This document shows positions 54,807 to 64,000 of a DNA stretch of 64,000 nucleotides, piece by piece. The number at the start of each line of letters is the position of its first letter. The first letter of the stretch is position 1. Origin of the DNA: Corynebacterium sp. ACRPH. GTDB taxonomy: Bacteria > Actinomycetota > Actinomycetes > Mycobacteriales > Mycobacteriaceae. The notes beneath the pieces are model-generated. The model was not told the origin of the DNA, ran no database searches, and was given only the letters and a program-made list of their open reading frames with translations. A program made the position numbers and the translations under genes. The stretch spans positions 62,001 through 126,000 of the forward strand of contig NZ_JAKRND010000007.1 in assembly GCF_022347285.1 (NCBI RefSeq). Direction: 5' to 3'.

Positions 54807-56324
54807 TTACAGGCGGTGCTTGCCGCCCTCGTCCGGATCCTCGCCCGGGCCATCGGCCAGCGGGAAGTCGGCCTCGGCGGCGTCGGTCGCATCCGTGGCA
54901 TCGGCAGCGCCCTGGTCGCTACCAGCCTGCGGAGCAGCCGGAGCACCCGGAACAGCTACGCCCGGTGCGGGAGCGCCCGGTGCACCCGGGGCAGGTGCGG
55001 ACGGTGCGGCGGGGGCAGCCGGAGCCTGCTTCTCCTCGGTCTTGGCCTCTTCGGCCTTCGCATCCTTAGCCTCGTCGACCTTGGCCTCGGCGGTCTCCTT
55101 CACCTCGGTGGCCTTCGCCTCAGCCTTGTCAGCGGTCTCGGCGGCCTTCGCCTTGGCCTTCTCGGCAGCGCCGGTGGCCTTGTCCGCGAAGTCCTGCACC
55201 TTCGGGGAGTTCTTCGGAGCGTTCTCGCCACCACGCAGGAACTTAAACGCAGCAGCGCCCGCGGCAACCAGGATGGCCAGCAGCAGGAACTTGCCGAACA
55301 GGCCGCCCTTCTGCTTCTTCTCCTGCTTCTTCAGGCCCTTCTTCTCGGCCTTCGCCAGCGCCTTGCTCTGCGCCTTGTTGGTGGCGCGGGCTACCTTCTT
55401 GTCCAGCTTCGCAGCGCGCTTGCGGGCATCCTTCTGTGCGCCCTTGGTCTGCTTCTGCGCACGCTTGGCTGCCTTCTTCTTGGTGGCCTCCAGCTTCTTG
55501 GCCAGCTGCTTGCGGTTCTTCTCCGCGCTCTTCGCCAGGTCGCCGCCACGGGACTCCGCCTCTTCGTACAGCTTGCTGGTCGCAGTCTGGCCACGTTCCT
55601 GCAGATCGTGAGCGTTTTCCTTCAGCGCAGCGGTAAGCTGAGCGATCTTCTGCTCACGCTTCTTGGCCTTCTTGCCGGCCTTCTTCTGGGCCTTCTCCTG
55701 CGCCTCGTCGAAACGGTTGCGCAGCTTCTGCGTGCGCTTGTCGATCTTCTTGCGCAGCTTCTCGGCATCCGCGCCGAGCTTCTCGGTCAGTTCATCGGTG
55801 TTCAATTCTTCGCCCTTCTTCTTTAGTGACGCCACCATCCCAGCAGCCTCGCCCTCAACCTTCTTGGTCTTCTTGGCTGCCTTGGCCTGTGCCTTCGCGG
55901 CCTTCTTCTTTGCGGCCTCGGCCTTCTTTTCGGCCTTCGCACGAGCCCTGTCCGCCTTGTCGGCGGCCTTGTCAGCAGTGTCGGCAGTGTTCTGGGAACC
56001 GGTGGAGCTCATGTCCGCAACATCCGCAGCAGTGAGCTCGTCGGAGTGGTGCGCCTGGTGGTGCTTGCGGGCAGCCGCAGCCGCACGGGCCTGCTCGAGG
56101 GCAGACGCAGCACCCTCTTCCTTCAGCATGAGCTCCGCGACGGCCTTCACGTGAGCGGGAGAACCAGCAATGATGCCCTCTCGTTCGCCCTCCGTGGCCA
56201 GGTTGTCACGCAGCTGCTGCAGCGCGTCGAACTCCTGGCGGCGCTTAAACTCCTTGCGGTTATTCAACATGGTGCGACCCTGCTTGGCGCCGCGCAGCGC
56301 CAGCTTCAACGTGGTGGGGTTCAT
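54807..56324 (-). CDS. Lys/Ala-rich single-span membrane protein (CwsA position)
   Basis: 505 residues next to ppiA, where mycobacteria have cwsA. The N-terminus (TLKLALRGAKQGRTMLNNRK) looks conserved. A long histone-H1-like region of Lys/Ala/Glu coiled-coil repeats (KAEKKAEAAKKKAAKAQAKA, in part) follows. One membrane helix is at about residues 346-365 (FGKFLLLAILVAAGAAAFKF), then Ala/Glu repeats and a Pro/Ala-rich tail. Likely a cytosolic coiled-coil tethered to the membrane. A dispersed-motif copy encodes MVASLKKK at 55816. Confidence 0.65.
   Translation of the reverse strand: MNPTTLKLALRGAKQGRTMLNNRKEFKRRQEFDALQQLRDNLATEGEREGIIAGSPAHVKAVAELMLKEEGAASALEQARAAAAARKHHQAHHSDELTAADVADMSSTGSQNTADTADKAADKADRARAKAEKKAEAAKKKAAKAQAKAAKKTKKVEGEAAGMVASLKKKGEELNTDELTEKLGADAEKLRKKIDKRTQKLRNRFDEAQEKAQKKAGKKAKKREQKIAQLTAALKENAHDLQERGQTATSKLYEEAESRGGDLAKSAEKNRKQLAKKLEATKKKAAKRAQKQTKGAQKDARKRAAKLDKKVARATNKAQSKALAKAEKKGLKKQEKKQKGGLFGKFLLLAILVAAGAAAFKFLRGGENAPKNSPKVQDFADKATGAAEKAKAKAAETADKAEAKATEVKETAEAKVDEAKDAKAEEAKTEEKQAPAAPAAPSAPAPGAPGAPAPGVAVPGAPAAPQAGSDQGAADATDATDAAEADFPLADGPGEDPDEGGKHRL
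55816..55836 (-). repeat. Dispersed motif copy in the Lys-rich gene
   Basis: Minus strand GGTGGCGTCACT followed by AAAGAAGAA; encodes VASLKKK. Confidence 0.75.
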
Positions 56325-56480
56325 CGTGCGAGATGCTCCTTGGAGATCTATTTGGGTATTTCAATATGTGTTCGTGCTAACACCCATCCTAAAGAAAAAT
56401 CCCCACCGGGATGGGCAATACAGCTTTTGAGTCGCCAAGGCGCCGGAAGCCGTCGCGGCTTTTTAGTACAATGGATCACC

Positions 56481-57005
56481 GTGACTAATAAGACTGCAAC
56501 CGCAATTCTGCACACCAACCAAGGCGACATCGCCATCGATCTGTTCGGCAACCACGCGCCGGAGACCGTAGCCAACTTCGTTGGCCTGGCGCAGGGCACC
56601 AAGGAGTACTCCCAGCCCAACGCCTCCGGCACCAACGAAGGCCCGTTCTACGACGGTGCGATCTTCCACCGCATCATCGATGGCTTCATGATCCAGGGTG
56701 GCGACCCGACCGGCACCGGTCGTGGCGGCCCGGGCTACCAGTTCGGCGACGAGTTCCACCCGGAGCTGCAGTTCGACCGCCCGTTCCTGCTGGCCATGGC
56801 CAACGCTGGCCCCGGCACCAACGGCTCCCAGTTCTTCATCACGGTGACGGCCACCCCGCACCTGAACAACCGCCACACCATCTTCGGTGAGGTCACCGAC
56901 AAGGAGTCCCAGAAGGTCGTCGCAAAGATCTCCCGCGTCGCAACCGACCGCATGGACCGCCCGAACGACGACGTCGTCATCGAGTCTGTCGAGATCCAGG
57001 AGTAA
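56481..57005 (+). CDS. ppiA: Peptidyl-prolyl cis-trans isomerase (cyclophilin)
   Basis: A 174-residue cytosolic cyclophilin with the full signature: FHRIIDGFMIQGGDPTGTG, LLAMANAGPGTNGSQFFIT, then HLNNRHTIFGEV. GTG 56481 gives the standard N-terminus (TNKTATAILHTNQGDI). Promoter-like TAGTACAAT lies just upstream. Followed by the rhomboid gene, as in other actinobacteria. Confidence 0.95.
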   Translation: MTNKTATAILHTNQGDIAIDLFGNHAPETVANFVGLAQGTKEYSQPNASGTNEGPFYDGAIFHRIIDGFMIQGGDPTGTGRGGPGYQFGDEFHPELQFDRPFLLAMANAGPGTNGSQFFITVTATPHLNNRHTIFGEVTDKESQKVVAKISRVATDRMDRPNDDVVIESVEIQE

Positions 57006-57012
57006 AAACTCC

Positions 57013-57738
57013 TTGCCGTGGCTGGACGCGCAAGCCCGCCGGAATAGCCGGCGGTATTCCGTCACCAACGTATTCATCGCAGCCTGCTGCCTTGTCTACG
57101 TGGTGACGGTTTTTCAATCCGGCAGCATCGCCAGCCCCCTCGACGGCCGATCCATGTTCGGCCTCAGCTCGAACAACCTGGGGCAGGAGATGCTCTTCAA
57201 CGCCGCCAACGTCACCTTGTTCGGTGAATGGTGGCGCATCCTTACCGCCGCATTCGTTCATTTGGACCCCGCCCACCTGGGCTTCAACATGCTGCTGATC
57301 TTCCTGATCGGCCGCGATGTCGAACGCTTTTACGGGCCTACCGTCATGCTCAGCCTCATCGTCGCCAGCGCCGCTGGCGGCGCGCTGGCCTGCATGTACT
57401 TCCAGCCCAACGTCCCTGTCGGCGGTGCCTCCACCGTCGGCTACGGACTGTTCGCCATGCTCATCTCCCTGTCGCGGATACGGCAGCGCGACCTTCGCGG
57501 GCCCATCATCCTCCTGCTGGTGAACCTCGGGTACTCCCTCATGTACTCCAACGTTTCGCTATGGGGACACATCGGCGGGCTCGCCGGAGGCGCCGTCATA
57601 GCACTCATCACCAGCACCGTTGGGGAGGGCGGCAACGGGGGCGTGGGGGCGTCAATAAGAAAAAAGACCGTCGCAGCACTAGCCGCGACGGCAATCTTGG
57701 CCTTCACCATATGGACCGGCCTGGGGTGGCACTACTAG
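57013..57738 (+). CDS. Rhomboid-family intramembrane serine protease
   Basis: About 241 residues from TTG 57013, 8 bp after ppiA; AGGAG lies 12 bases upstream. Six membrane segments. The catalytic Ser is in VGGASTVGYG and the His in LWGHIGGLAGG; the WWRILTAAFVHLDPAHLGFNM loop is typical. Residues GASIRKK before the last helix are encoded by a dispersed-motif copy at 57645. Substrates unknown; the neighbouring RskA-type factor is not a known target. Confidence 0.88.
   Translation: MPWLDAQARRNSRRYSVTNVFIAACCLVYVVTVFQSGSIASPLDGRSMFGLSSNNLGQEMLFNAANVTLFGEWWRILTAAFVHLDPAHLGFNMLLIFLIGRDVERFYGPTVMLSLIVASAAGGALACMYFQPNVPVGGASTVGYGLFAMLISLSRIRQRDLRGPIILLLVNLGYSLMYSNVSLWGHIGGLAGGAVIALITSTVGEGGNGGVGASIRKKTVAALAATAILAFTIWTGLGWHY
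57645..57665 (+). repeat. Dispersed motif copy in the rhomboid gene
   Basis: GGGGGCGTCAAT followed by AAGAAAAAA; encodes GASIRKK. Confidence 0.8.
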
Positions 57739-57778
57739 GGTCGCCCAACTAGGGCAGTGCCGGGAAGTAAACTTGGCG

Positions 57779-58054
<276 letters not shown>

Positions 58055-58190
58055 TCAAAACCTCGAAGCGATTGACTGCGGAGCGGACGGCCTACGAGGT
58101 ACCGAGCGCCCATGGGCAAAATACGTACCAGACGATAGTAGCAGCACACCGCGGCAAAGCCATGCACGCTGCCGCGCTAAACTCTTTGCT

Positions 58191-58919
58191 ATGCGCATTC
58201 TCGTGATCGATAACTACGACAGCTTCGTCTACAACCTCGTGCAATACATCGGGCAGCTGGGCTTCAGCGGGGACGACTGTGTGGTGCTGCGCAATGACGC
58301 CCCCGAGCTCACCGGCGCCGGCAACCCCGATGGGGCCGACACGGATGCGCTGGCGGATATGATGCAGGGCTTCGACGCGATTTTGCTATCCCCCGGACCC
58401 GGCGAGCCGAGCGCAGCAGGCCGCATGCTGGATGTGCTGAAAATCGCTGTTGAACAGCAGATTCCGCTATTCGGGGTGTGCCTTGGGCACCAGGCGATCG
58501 GCATGCACTTCGGCGCGGAGGTCGTGCGGGCAGACGAGCTTTTCCACGGCAAGACCTCGCCCGTGGCCCATGACGGCACCGGCGTGCTAGCCGGAGTGCC
58601 GAGCCCGTTCCGCGTGACGCGCTACCACTCGCTCACCGTTGATCCGGGCACCGTCCCGGAGGAGCTAAAGGTCACGGCGACCTCCGATTCCGGCATGATC
58701 ATGGCGATGCGCCACCAGTCGCTGCCGATCCACTCCGTGCAGTTCCACCCCGAGTCCGTGATGACGCAGTACGGCCACCTGATGCTGGCGAACTGGCTGA
58801 ACGAAGCCGGGCGGTTGAGCGGCAAGGGCGAGGTAGTGCCTGCTGAGCTGGTGGACCGCCTGGTGCAGGAGCAACTGGAGGTTACCGGCGCGATCAGCGC
58901 CGAAGCCTCGGTGCTTTAG
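58191..58919 (+). CDS. Glutamine amidotransferase, component II of aminodeoxychorismate/anthranilate synthase
   Basis: A 242-residue class I glutaminase. It starts RILVIDNYDSFVYNLVQY; nucleophile Cys in FGVCLGHQAIG, oxyanion LLSPGPGEPS, and His/Glu in HSVQFHPESV. At this locus it matches Rv0013 (trpG). With pabB at 53.2 kb the partner is probably PabB, perhaps shared with TrpE. ATG 58191 is the true start; an open frame extends upstream. Confidence 0.9.
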   Translation: MRILVIDNYDSFVYNLVQYIGQLGFSGDDCVVLRNDAPELTGAGNPDGADTDALADMMQGFDAILLSPGPGEPSAAGRMLDVLKIAVEQQIPLFGVCLGHQAIGMHFGAEVVRADELFHGKTSPVAHDGTGVLAGVPSPFRVTRYHSLTVDPGTVPEELKVTATSDSGMIMAMRHQSLPIHSVQFHPESVMTQYGHLMLANWLNEAGRLSGKGEVVPAELVDRLVQEQLEVTGAISAEASVL

Positions 58920-58990
58920 GGTGCCCTTTTTAGAGCACCGGCTCTAGGGCGCTCGCTCTGTGAGGCTGCCCAGGGGCGCCGCCGCTGCTG

Positions 58991-61177
58991 CTAGGGCAGC
59001 AGGTTGAAGACGTACACCGTGACGGTGATGTCCTCGTCCCGCTTGACTACTTCACCACTGTGGACGGACTGCTGTGCGACCTCGTCTACGCGACCCAGAT
59101 CCGTGGTGTTCTTGTTCTCCCGGTGTAGCTGCTCCGGAGTGCCACGCCAGCCGGCGGCCTGCAGCTCGCGGAACACGTCACCGAACTTCTTGCCCTGCAG
59201 AGAAGGCATCTCGAACTGGTTGCCCAGGGATACCTCCAGGGTGATCTCGCTGCCCTTCGGCAGCTTCTCACCCTCGCTGCTGGCGGAGAGCACTTGGTCC
59301 TTCCGCTCCACAGAATCGACATGGTTCACAACCACCTTGAAGCCGGCGGATTCCAGGTTCTCCCGGGCATCTGCGAGCTGCTGGCCGGTGACTACAGGTA
59401 CGCGAACGTCCTCCGGGCCCGTGGAGACGGTGATGGTCACCTTCGTGCCCGCAGAGACCTGCGAACCCTGCGGCGGAGTTTGCGTGATGATCTTGCCCTT
59501 CGGCACGTCATCGCTGGCTTCTTCCTTGACTTCCTTGTTCAGAACCAGCTTGGCATCCTTCAGAAGCTGGACTGCTTCCTCGGTGGTCTTGCCCGTCAGG
59601 TCCGGCACGTCGGTGATCTCTCGGCCGCTGGAGACCAGCAGCTTGATCTCGGTGCCGCGAGCCACGGATGCGTTAGCCGCTGGGTCGGTGCCGATAGCCT
59701 TGCCGCGCGCGATCTTGTCGTGCGTGGTTTCCTCGACCGTTACCTCGAAGCCCGCGTCCTTGAGGATCTTCTCCGCCTCGGCACGGTCCTTGTTGGCCAC
59801 GAGCGGGATCTTCACCTGCTCGGCTTCGATAGGCTTCTCTGGCTCATCGTCGCCGGTAAATGCCTGGTAGGCAAAGTAACCACCGGCGATTACTGCGGCG
59901 ATACCCGCCACCCAAGCGATGGGCGCCCACCAGCGACGCTTGGGCTCATCCTCGTAGTACTCGTCGTCGTACTCGCCGTCATAATCATCGTCGTAGTCGG
60001 CGTCATAGTCGTCGTAATAATCGTCGCCGCCATCATAATCGCCGCTGTAATCGCTGTTGTAGTAGCCGTCGCCGCCACCGTTACCAGCGGCTCCGGCCCC
60101 AGCTGCTCCGGCTCCAGCAGCGGCACCGTTGGCTGTGTTGTGGCTGGCGGGGATCACGGAGGTCTGCGCGTCGTCTTCATTCGCGAGCGCGCCCGCCGCG
60201 GCTGCACCGGCGGCCAGCCCCGCGGCGCCAGCGGCACCGGCAGCAGCGCGGCCTGCGGTGTGGGAACCAGCATCGGCCGAGTCGGCGTCATTGGTATAGG
60301 CCTGGGCGACCAGCGGCAGTTGGTCTTCGGAAAGGCGCTTCAGATCCGTCGCCATCTCTTGCGCGTCGTCATAACGATCCGACGGCGACTTCGCCATAGC
60401 GGTCAGAGTGATGGAGTCCAGGCTCAAAGCCTCGCGCTTCGACAGGTGCATGCCCGGAACCTGGGACGGCGCCTCCGGGTTTTCCTGCACGTGCTGGAAG
60501 GCAACGGACAGTGGGGACTCGCCGTGGAAGGGAGCCTTGCCCGTGGCCAGCTCGTAGAACACGCAACCGGCGGCGTAAATATCCGAACGTGCGTCGGCGG
60601 ACTGGCCGCGTGCCTGCTCGGGGGAAAGGTACTGGGCGGTGCCGATGACGGCGGCGGTTTGCGTCATGGCAGAGGAGCTATCGCTCAGCGCGCGTGCGAT
60701 GCCGAAGTCCATGACCTTCACCGCGCCGGTGTTGGTGATCATCACGTTCGCGGGCTTGATGTCGCGGTGAATGATGCCCGCCTCGTGCGAGAAGTACAGC
60801 GCCGAGCAGACCTGGGACATGACCGCCGCGGCATCGTTCAGGCTCATCTTCCCGGAGTCCTGGATGATGTCGCGCAGGGTTTCGCCGTGCACGCGCTCCA
60901 TGACGATGTACGGCACCGCACCGTCCTCGTCCGGGGTCTGACCCGTGTCGTAAACGGCGACGATGGCGGGGTGGTTCAGCTTCGCGGCATTTTGAGCCTC
61001 GCGGCGGAAGCGCTCCAGGAAGGTGGTGTCGCGCGCCAGATCAGGGCGCATCATCTTTACCGCCACATCGCGGCCCAGCAGTTCATCGGTAGCGGCGTAC
61101 ACGTCGGACATGCCACCAGTGCCGATCTTGGCACCGAGGCGGTATCGTCCGCCCAAGGTTGTGCCGTTTCGGTCCAC
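58991..61177 (-). CDS. pknB: Serine/threonine kinase PknB with four PASTA domains
   Basis: A 728-residue receptor kinase. The kinase domain is residues 1-280 (IGTGGMSDVY, VAVKMM, HRDIKPANVMI, DFG, GTAQYLSPEQARG). An Ala/Gly linker is followed by an unusual Asp/Tyr-rich stretch at about 371-411. A membrane helix lies at about 416-440, then four extracellular PASTA repeats that sense muropeptide/lipid II. GTG 61177 with AAAGGAG upstream. Regulates growth via CwlM and others. Last gene of pbpA-pknA-pknB here. Confidence 0.95.
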   Translation of the reverse strand: MDRNGTTLGGRYRLGAKIGTGGMSDVYAATDELLGRDVAVKMMRPDLARDTTFLERFRREAQNAAKLNHPAIVAVYDTGQTPDEDGAVPYIVMERVHGETLRDIIQDSGKMSLNDAAAVMSQVCSALYFSHEAGIIHRDIKPANVMITNTGAVKVMDFGIARALSDSSSAMTQTAAVIGTAQYLSPEQARGQSADARSDIYAAGCVFYELATGKAPFHGESPLSVAFQHVQENPEAPSQVPGMHLSKREALSLDSITLTAMAKSPSDRYDDAQEMATDLKRLSEDQLPLVAQAYTNDADSADAGSHTAGRAAAGAAGAAGLAAGAAAAGALANEDDAQTSVIPASHNTANGAAAGAGAAGAGAAGNGGGDGYYNSDYSGDYDGGDDYYDDYDADYDDDYDGEYDDEYYEDEPKRRWWAPIAWVAGIAAVIAGGYFAYQAFTGDDEPEKPIEAEQVKIPLVANKDRAEAEKILKDAGFEVTVEETTHDKIARGKAIGTDPAANASVARGTEIKLLVSSGREITDVPDLTGKTTEEAVQLLKDAKLVLNKEVKEEASDDVPKGKIITQTPPQGSQVSAGTKVTITVSTGPEDVRVPVVTGQQLADARENLESAGFKVVVNHVDSVERKDQVLSASSEGEKLPKGSEITLEVSLGNQFEMPSLQGKKFGDVFRELQAAGWRGTPEQLHRENKNTTDLGRVDEVAQQSVHSGEVVKRDEDITVTVYVFNLLP

Positions 61178-61318
61178 GCCTTCTGCTCCTTTGTCTGCTT
61201 CTGTAGCTAACCCCAGAATGATTTTCTAGTCACTTTGATTAACAAATCCTAGTCCAACTTGTTGTATGGACATAGTTCTATCCCTTTTACATTGCTAAAA
61301 AGAATCGTGCTTAAACGC
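61178..61318. other. pknA-pknB spacer
   Basis: 141 bp, visibly AT-rich, with the pknB ribosome site at its left end. Possibly a secondary promoter; nothing else recognised. Confidence 0.35.
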
Positions 61319-62980
61319 TTAAAGCACTGGCTGGCTTTCCGGATCGGCCTCCCTATTGCGTAATTCGGCAGGTACATCGTTGTCCGCCGAGGTTGCGTTA
61401 TCGTTCGTCTGCGGGCGGCCGGGTTGGTTCGGGCGAGCAGTGTTGTGGTTGCCGCCATTGCCGCCCTGACCACCATTTCCACCGTTGCCGTTGTCACTGT
61501 CGTTGCCGCGCCCTCCGCCATTCGGGATGGTCGGCAAAGTGGGGAACGAAGGCTCGCGTTCGTCGGAGGTCTCCGGCGGTTCCGACGTGGTCTCGGTCCC
61601 CGGTGCGGGTTCCGGGCCATTCGTCGTGTCCGTCGGCACCGGGTTTACCGGCGCGGGGGCGTTGCCATCCGGGTTGGTCGGATCTTCTTCCTCCTCCGTC
61701 GGGCTGGTTGTGACCTCGTTGGTTACGGTCATCGTTGACGGGTTCGGCGCTTCGTCGTCGCCACCGCTGGTCAGCAGGAAGGTGGCCAGCGCAAGCGCGA
61801 GGATGCTCACCAGGGCCAGCACCGCGATGATCAAGCGGTTTTTTCTTGGTGACGCCCCCTGCGCCCCACCCGCCCCGCGTGCAGTCGCGGGGTAGCCCGC
61901 GCCCGTGGCCGGAGCACCTGCACCGGCAGCCGGGCCGGAGGGGCCAGGGTAACCGGAACCTTGACCTGGCCCGTGCTCTGATCCCGGCCCGTACCCGGGC
62001 CCCGACTCTGAAGGCACTCGAGTTCCCGGCCCGCTGGCAACGTTGCCCAGCTGCTCGGTCAGCGGGTGCGGTTCGGTGCTGACGTTCGGCACGTTGTGCG
62101 GGGACGGGGGTTGCTTGCCCTCGGCCACCATGACAGTGGCGGCGACAAGTTCCGCGCCGTCGGCGTAGCGCGTCCGCGGATTCTTGCGCAGGCAGACTTT
62201 GATCAATTCCCGCAGGTTGGGGTCGACCACTTCCGGCAGCTCCGGTGGGGTTTCGGAGATGTGCTTGATTGCTACGGACACGGTGGATTCGCCGGAGAAC
62301 GGACGGTAGCCCGCCAGCATCTCGAAGCCGACCACGCCCAAGGAGTACACGTCGCTGGCCGGGCCGACCTGGTCGCCTTGCGCCTGCTCGGGGGATACGT
62401 ACTGGGCGGTACCAACCACCATGCCCGTGCGGGTCAACGGCACCGCGGCGGCGGCCTTGGCAATGCCGAAGTCCGTGATCTTCACGAAACCATCGGAGGT
62501 GATCAATAGGTTGCCCGGCTTAATGTCGCGGTGCACCAGTCCGGCTTCGTGGATGGCCTTTAGCCCCGCGGCTGTTTGCGTCAATACGTCTAGCGCCAGA
62601 TTCTGCGGCAGCGAGGATTCGCGCGAGAGCACATCGGCTAGGGACTCGCCACGGATGTACTCCATGATGATGTAGCAAAACACCGTACCGTTGTCCGGGT
62701 CCTCGACCTCGCCGGAGTCGTAGGTTCTTACGACGTTAGGGCTGTCGAGGTCCTGAGCAGCGGAGGCCTCGTTACGGAAGCGCGCACGGAACTCCTCGTT
62801 TTCCGTGTACTCCGGCTTGAGGATTTTGACGGCTACATCGCGCTGCTGCTCGACATCGTGGGCAAGCCATACGGTGGACATACCGCCGCGGCCGATGATC
62901 CACTGCAGCTCGAAGCGTTTGCCCAGAAGCCGCTGCGTACGCTCAATCTCTGTACGGTCGGGTTGACGGGAATCGCTCAT
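61319..62980 (-). CDS. pknA: Serine/threonine kinase PknA
   Basis: A 553-residue membrane kinase without PASTA domains. The kinase domain is residues 20-285 (IGRGGMSTVWLAHD, VAVKIL, HRDIKPGNLLI, DFGIAKAAA, GTAQYVSPEQAQG). A Gly/Pro-rich linker leads to a membrane helix at about 382-402, followed by an extracellular Pro/Thr/Asn/Gly-rich tail of 150 residues. GASPRKN beside the helix is encoded by a dispersed-motif copy. Starts 3 bp after the pbpA stop, so it is co-translated. Confidence 0.94.
   Translation of the reverse strand: MSDSRQPDRTEIERTQRLLGKRFELQWIIGRGGMSTVWLAHDVEQQRDVAVKILKPEYTENEEFRARFRNEASAAQDLDSPNVVRTYDSGEVEDPDNGTVFCYIIMEYIRGESLADVLSRESSLPQNLALDVLTQTAAGLKAIHEAGLVHRDIKPGNLLITSDGFVKITDFGIAKAAAAVPLTRTGMVVGTAQYVSPEQAQGDQVGPASDVYSLGVVGFEMLAGYRPFSGESTVSVAIKHISETPPELPEVVDPNLRELIKVCLRKNPRTRYADGAELVAATVMVAEGKQPPSPHNVPNVSTEPHPLTEQLGNVASGPGTRVPSESGPGYGPGSEHGPGQGSGYPGPSGPAAGAGAPATGAGYPATARGAGGAQGASPRKNRLIIAVLALVSILALALATFLLTSGGDDEAPNPSTMTVTNEVTTSPTEEEEDPTNPDGNAPAPVNPVPTDTTNGPEPAPGTETTSEPPETSDEREPSFPTLPTIPNGGGRGNDSDNGNGGNGGQGGNGGNHNTARPNQPGRPQTNDNATSADNDVPAELRNREADPESQPVL
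61839..61859 (-). repeat. Dispersed motif copy in pknA
   Basis: Minus strand GGGGGCGTCACC followed by AAGAAAAAA; encodes GASPRKN next to the membrane helix. Confidence 0.8.
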
Positions 62981-62983
62981 GGC

Positions 62984-64000
62984 CTACTGCTGCTCCTTCT
63001 CAGCTGCGTGGATGACGGCTCGGCCGATGGGGCCGGCCACCGAACCACCGGTAGCTGCTTGCCCGCGGTCGCCACCATTTTCCACCAGAACGGCTACCGC
63101 CACGTCGGCCGTAGTGGAAAAGGCGATGTACCAGGCGTGTGGCTTGGAGTTGCGGGAATCTTCGCCGTGCTCAGCAGTACCTGTCTTCGAAGCGATGGAG
63201 GCATCGCCGCCGGCCCACTTCTCGGCCTCCACCATTAGATCCTTCAAGGTATCGGCCGTTTTCTCCGGCATCGCGCGCTGGGCCTTCTGCGGCTTGGTGG
63301 TCCGCAGGGTGGAAAGATCGCGGCCGGTGATCTTGCTGACCAGGTAAGGCTTCATGCGCACACCACCGTTGGCGATGGTCGCGGCGATCACCGCATTCTG
63401 CAGCGGGGTCAGCGCCACGTCGCGCTGGCCGATGGAGGACTGGCCGAGGGCCGCACCGTCCGGGATGTCACCCAGGCGGGAGGGCTCCACCGGCAGGCCC
63501 AGGTAGTCGTCCTTTTCCCCGATGCCGAAGTTCTCGGAAATCTTCTTGAACTTATCCGCGCCGTGGCGGGTGGAGATGTCCACGAAGGCAGTGTTGCAGG
63601 AACGCTTGAAGGCCTCGCGCAGGGTGGTGGTGCCACCGCCGCCACAGGCCGCGCCGCCGTAGTTCTCCAGGGTCGTGGCCGTATCCGGCAGGGTGATCTG
63701 CGGTGCGGCGGTCACTGAGGTCTCCGGGGTGTCGCCTTCCTCCAGGGCAGCCGCGGTGGTGATGACCTTGAACGTCGAGCCCGGCGGCTGGATCTGCTGC
63801 GTGGAGCGGTTCAACAGCAGAGCGGAATCGTCGTTGGCGTAGTTCTCAAAGTTCGTCTTGGCCTGCTCGGCTGGCGGGCCGACGATCTGTGCCGGGTCGG
63901 CCGAGGGGGTGCTGGCCATCGCCAGCACTTCGCCCGTGGACGGGCGCAGAGCCACCACGGAACCGGAGTAGCCCTTGTTGGCCAGCTGGTCGTAGGCGAC
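62984..64000 (-). CDS. pbpA: Penicillin-binding protein PbpA, N-terminus beyond window
   Basis: 339 residues of a class B transpeptidase, open to the window edge. The catalytic Ser motif is QPPGSTFKV; the SxN motif is KRSCNTAF; the KTG motif is SKTGTAEHG. This enzyme cross-links septal peptidoglycan. Position before pknA matches Rv0016c. The gene continues upstream (to the right), so the membrane anchor and N-terminal domain are not visible. Confidence 0.94.
   Translation of the reverse strand, partial: VAYDQLANKGYSGSVVALRPSTGEVLAMASTPSADPAQIVGPPAEQAKTNFENYANDDSALLLNRSTQQIQPPGSTFKVITTAAALEEGDTPETSVTAAPQITLPDTATTLENYGGAACGGGGTTTLREAFKRSCNTAFVDISTRHGADKFKKISENFGIGEKDDYLGLPVEPSRLGDIPDGAALGQSSIGQRDVALTPLQNAVIAATIANGGVRMKPYLVSKITGRDLSTLRTTKPQKAQRAMPEKTADTLKDLMVEAEKWAGGDASIASKTGTAEHGEDSRNSKPHAWYIAFSTTADVAVAVLVENGGDRGQAATGGSVAGPIGRAVIHAAEKEQQ

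Noticed and set aside
56447-56465. Hairpin AAGCCG-tcg-CGGCTT with T-run upstream of ppiA
   Set aside because: Looks like a plus-strand terminator but no plus-strand gene ends there; may be chance, so not listed as a feature.

Overview
The window is about 64 kb around the chromosomal replication origin of a high-GC actinobacterium, most likely a Corynebacterium. The gene order (murJ-type tail, sigM-trxB-trxA-cwlM, parB-parA-rsmG, yidC-yidD-rnpA-rpmH, dnaA, dnaN-recF-dciA-gyrB, gyrA, tRNA-Ile, tRNA-Ala, then ppiA, rhomboid, crgA, pabA/trpG, pknB-pknA-pbpA) is the mycobacterial/corynebacterial origin layout. There is no jag gene. Genus is inferred from gene order and protein style; species cannot be fixed from the sequence alone.

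Layout: 1-5.2 kb redox/sigma and cell-wall genes. 5.3-9.5 kb partition region with five parS sites. 9.5-11.6 kb membrane insertion and RNase P genes. 11.6-14.7 kb dnaA and oriC. 14.7-20.9 kb clamp, repair and gyrase B genes. 21-26.5 kb a cell-wall anchored surface protein and a phosphoesterase-efeO-efeB operon. 26.8-30.5 kb gyrA, a DUF3566 protein and two tRNAs. 30.4-46.4 kb is an accessory island inserted behind tRNA-Ala. It holds a decayed tyrosine integrase, an XRE regulator, an excisionase, an AAA ATPase, a gene between 125-bp inverted repeats, a MarR/ribB/acyltransferase/MMPL cluster, a broken IS3, an unknown 633-residue protein, an AlbA_2-type ATPase and an orphan VbhA-like antitoxin. 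46.7-51.5 kb carries a Met-rich lipoprotein, sigK-rskA, a hydrolase and a TetR regulator. A second AlbA_2 gene sits between 100-bp direct repeats at 51.6-53.2 kb. 53.2-64 kb has pabB, a Lys/Ala-rich membrane protein, ppiA, rhomboid, crgA, pabA and the kinase/PBP cluster, cut at the right edge.

Three signals stand out. (1) A dispersed motif, GGKGGCGTCA followed by a purine/A-rich tail, occurs about 15 times across the core on both strands. In genes it sits mainly in linkers or termini (SigM, DnaA, DciA, SigK, rhomboid, PknA); it is absent from the island and resembles an uptake-sequence or nucleoid-protein signal. (2) Two AlbA_2/ATPase/HTH genes are each bracketed on both sides by their own repeat motif, one as a 1,500-bp unit with 97%-identical ends. 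(3) sigK is split into two frames joined exactly at an A_AAA_AAG slippery heptamer that lies inside one copy of the dispersed motif.
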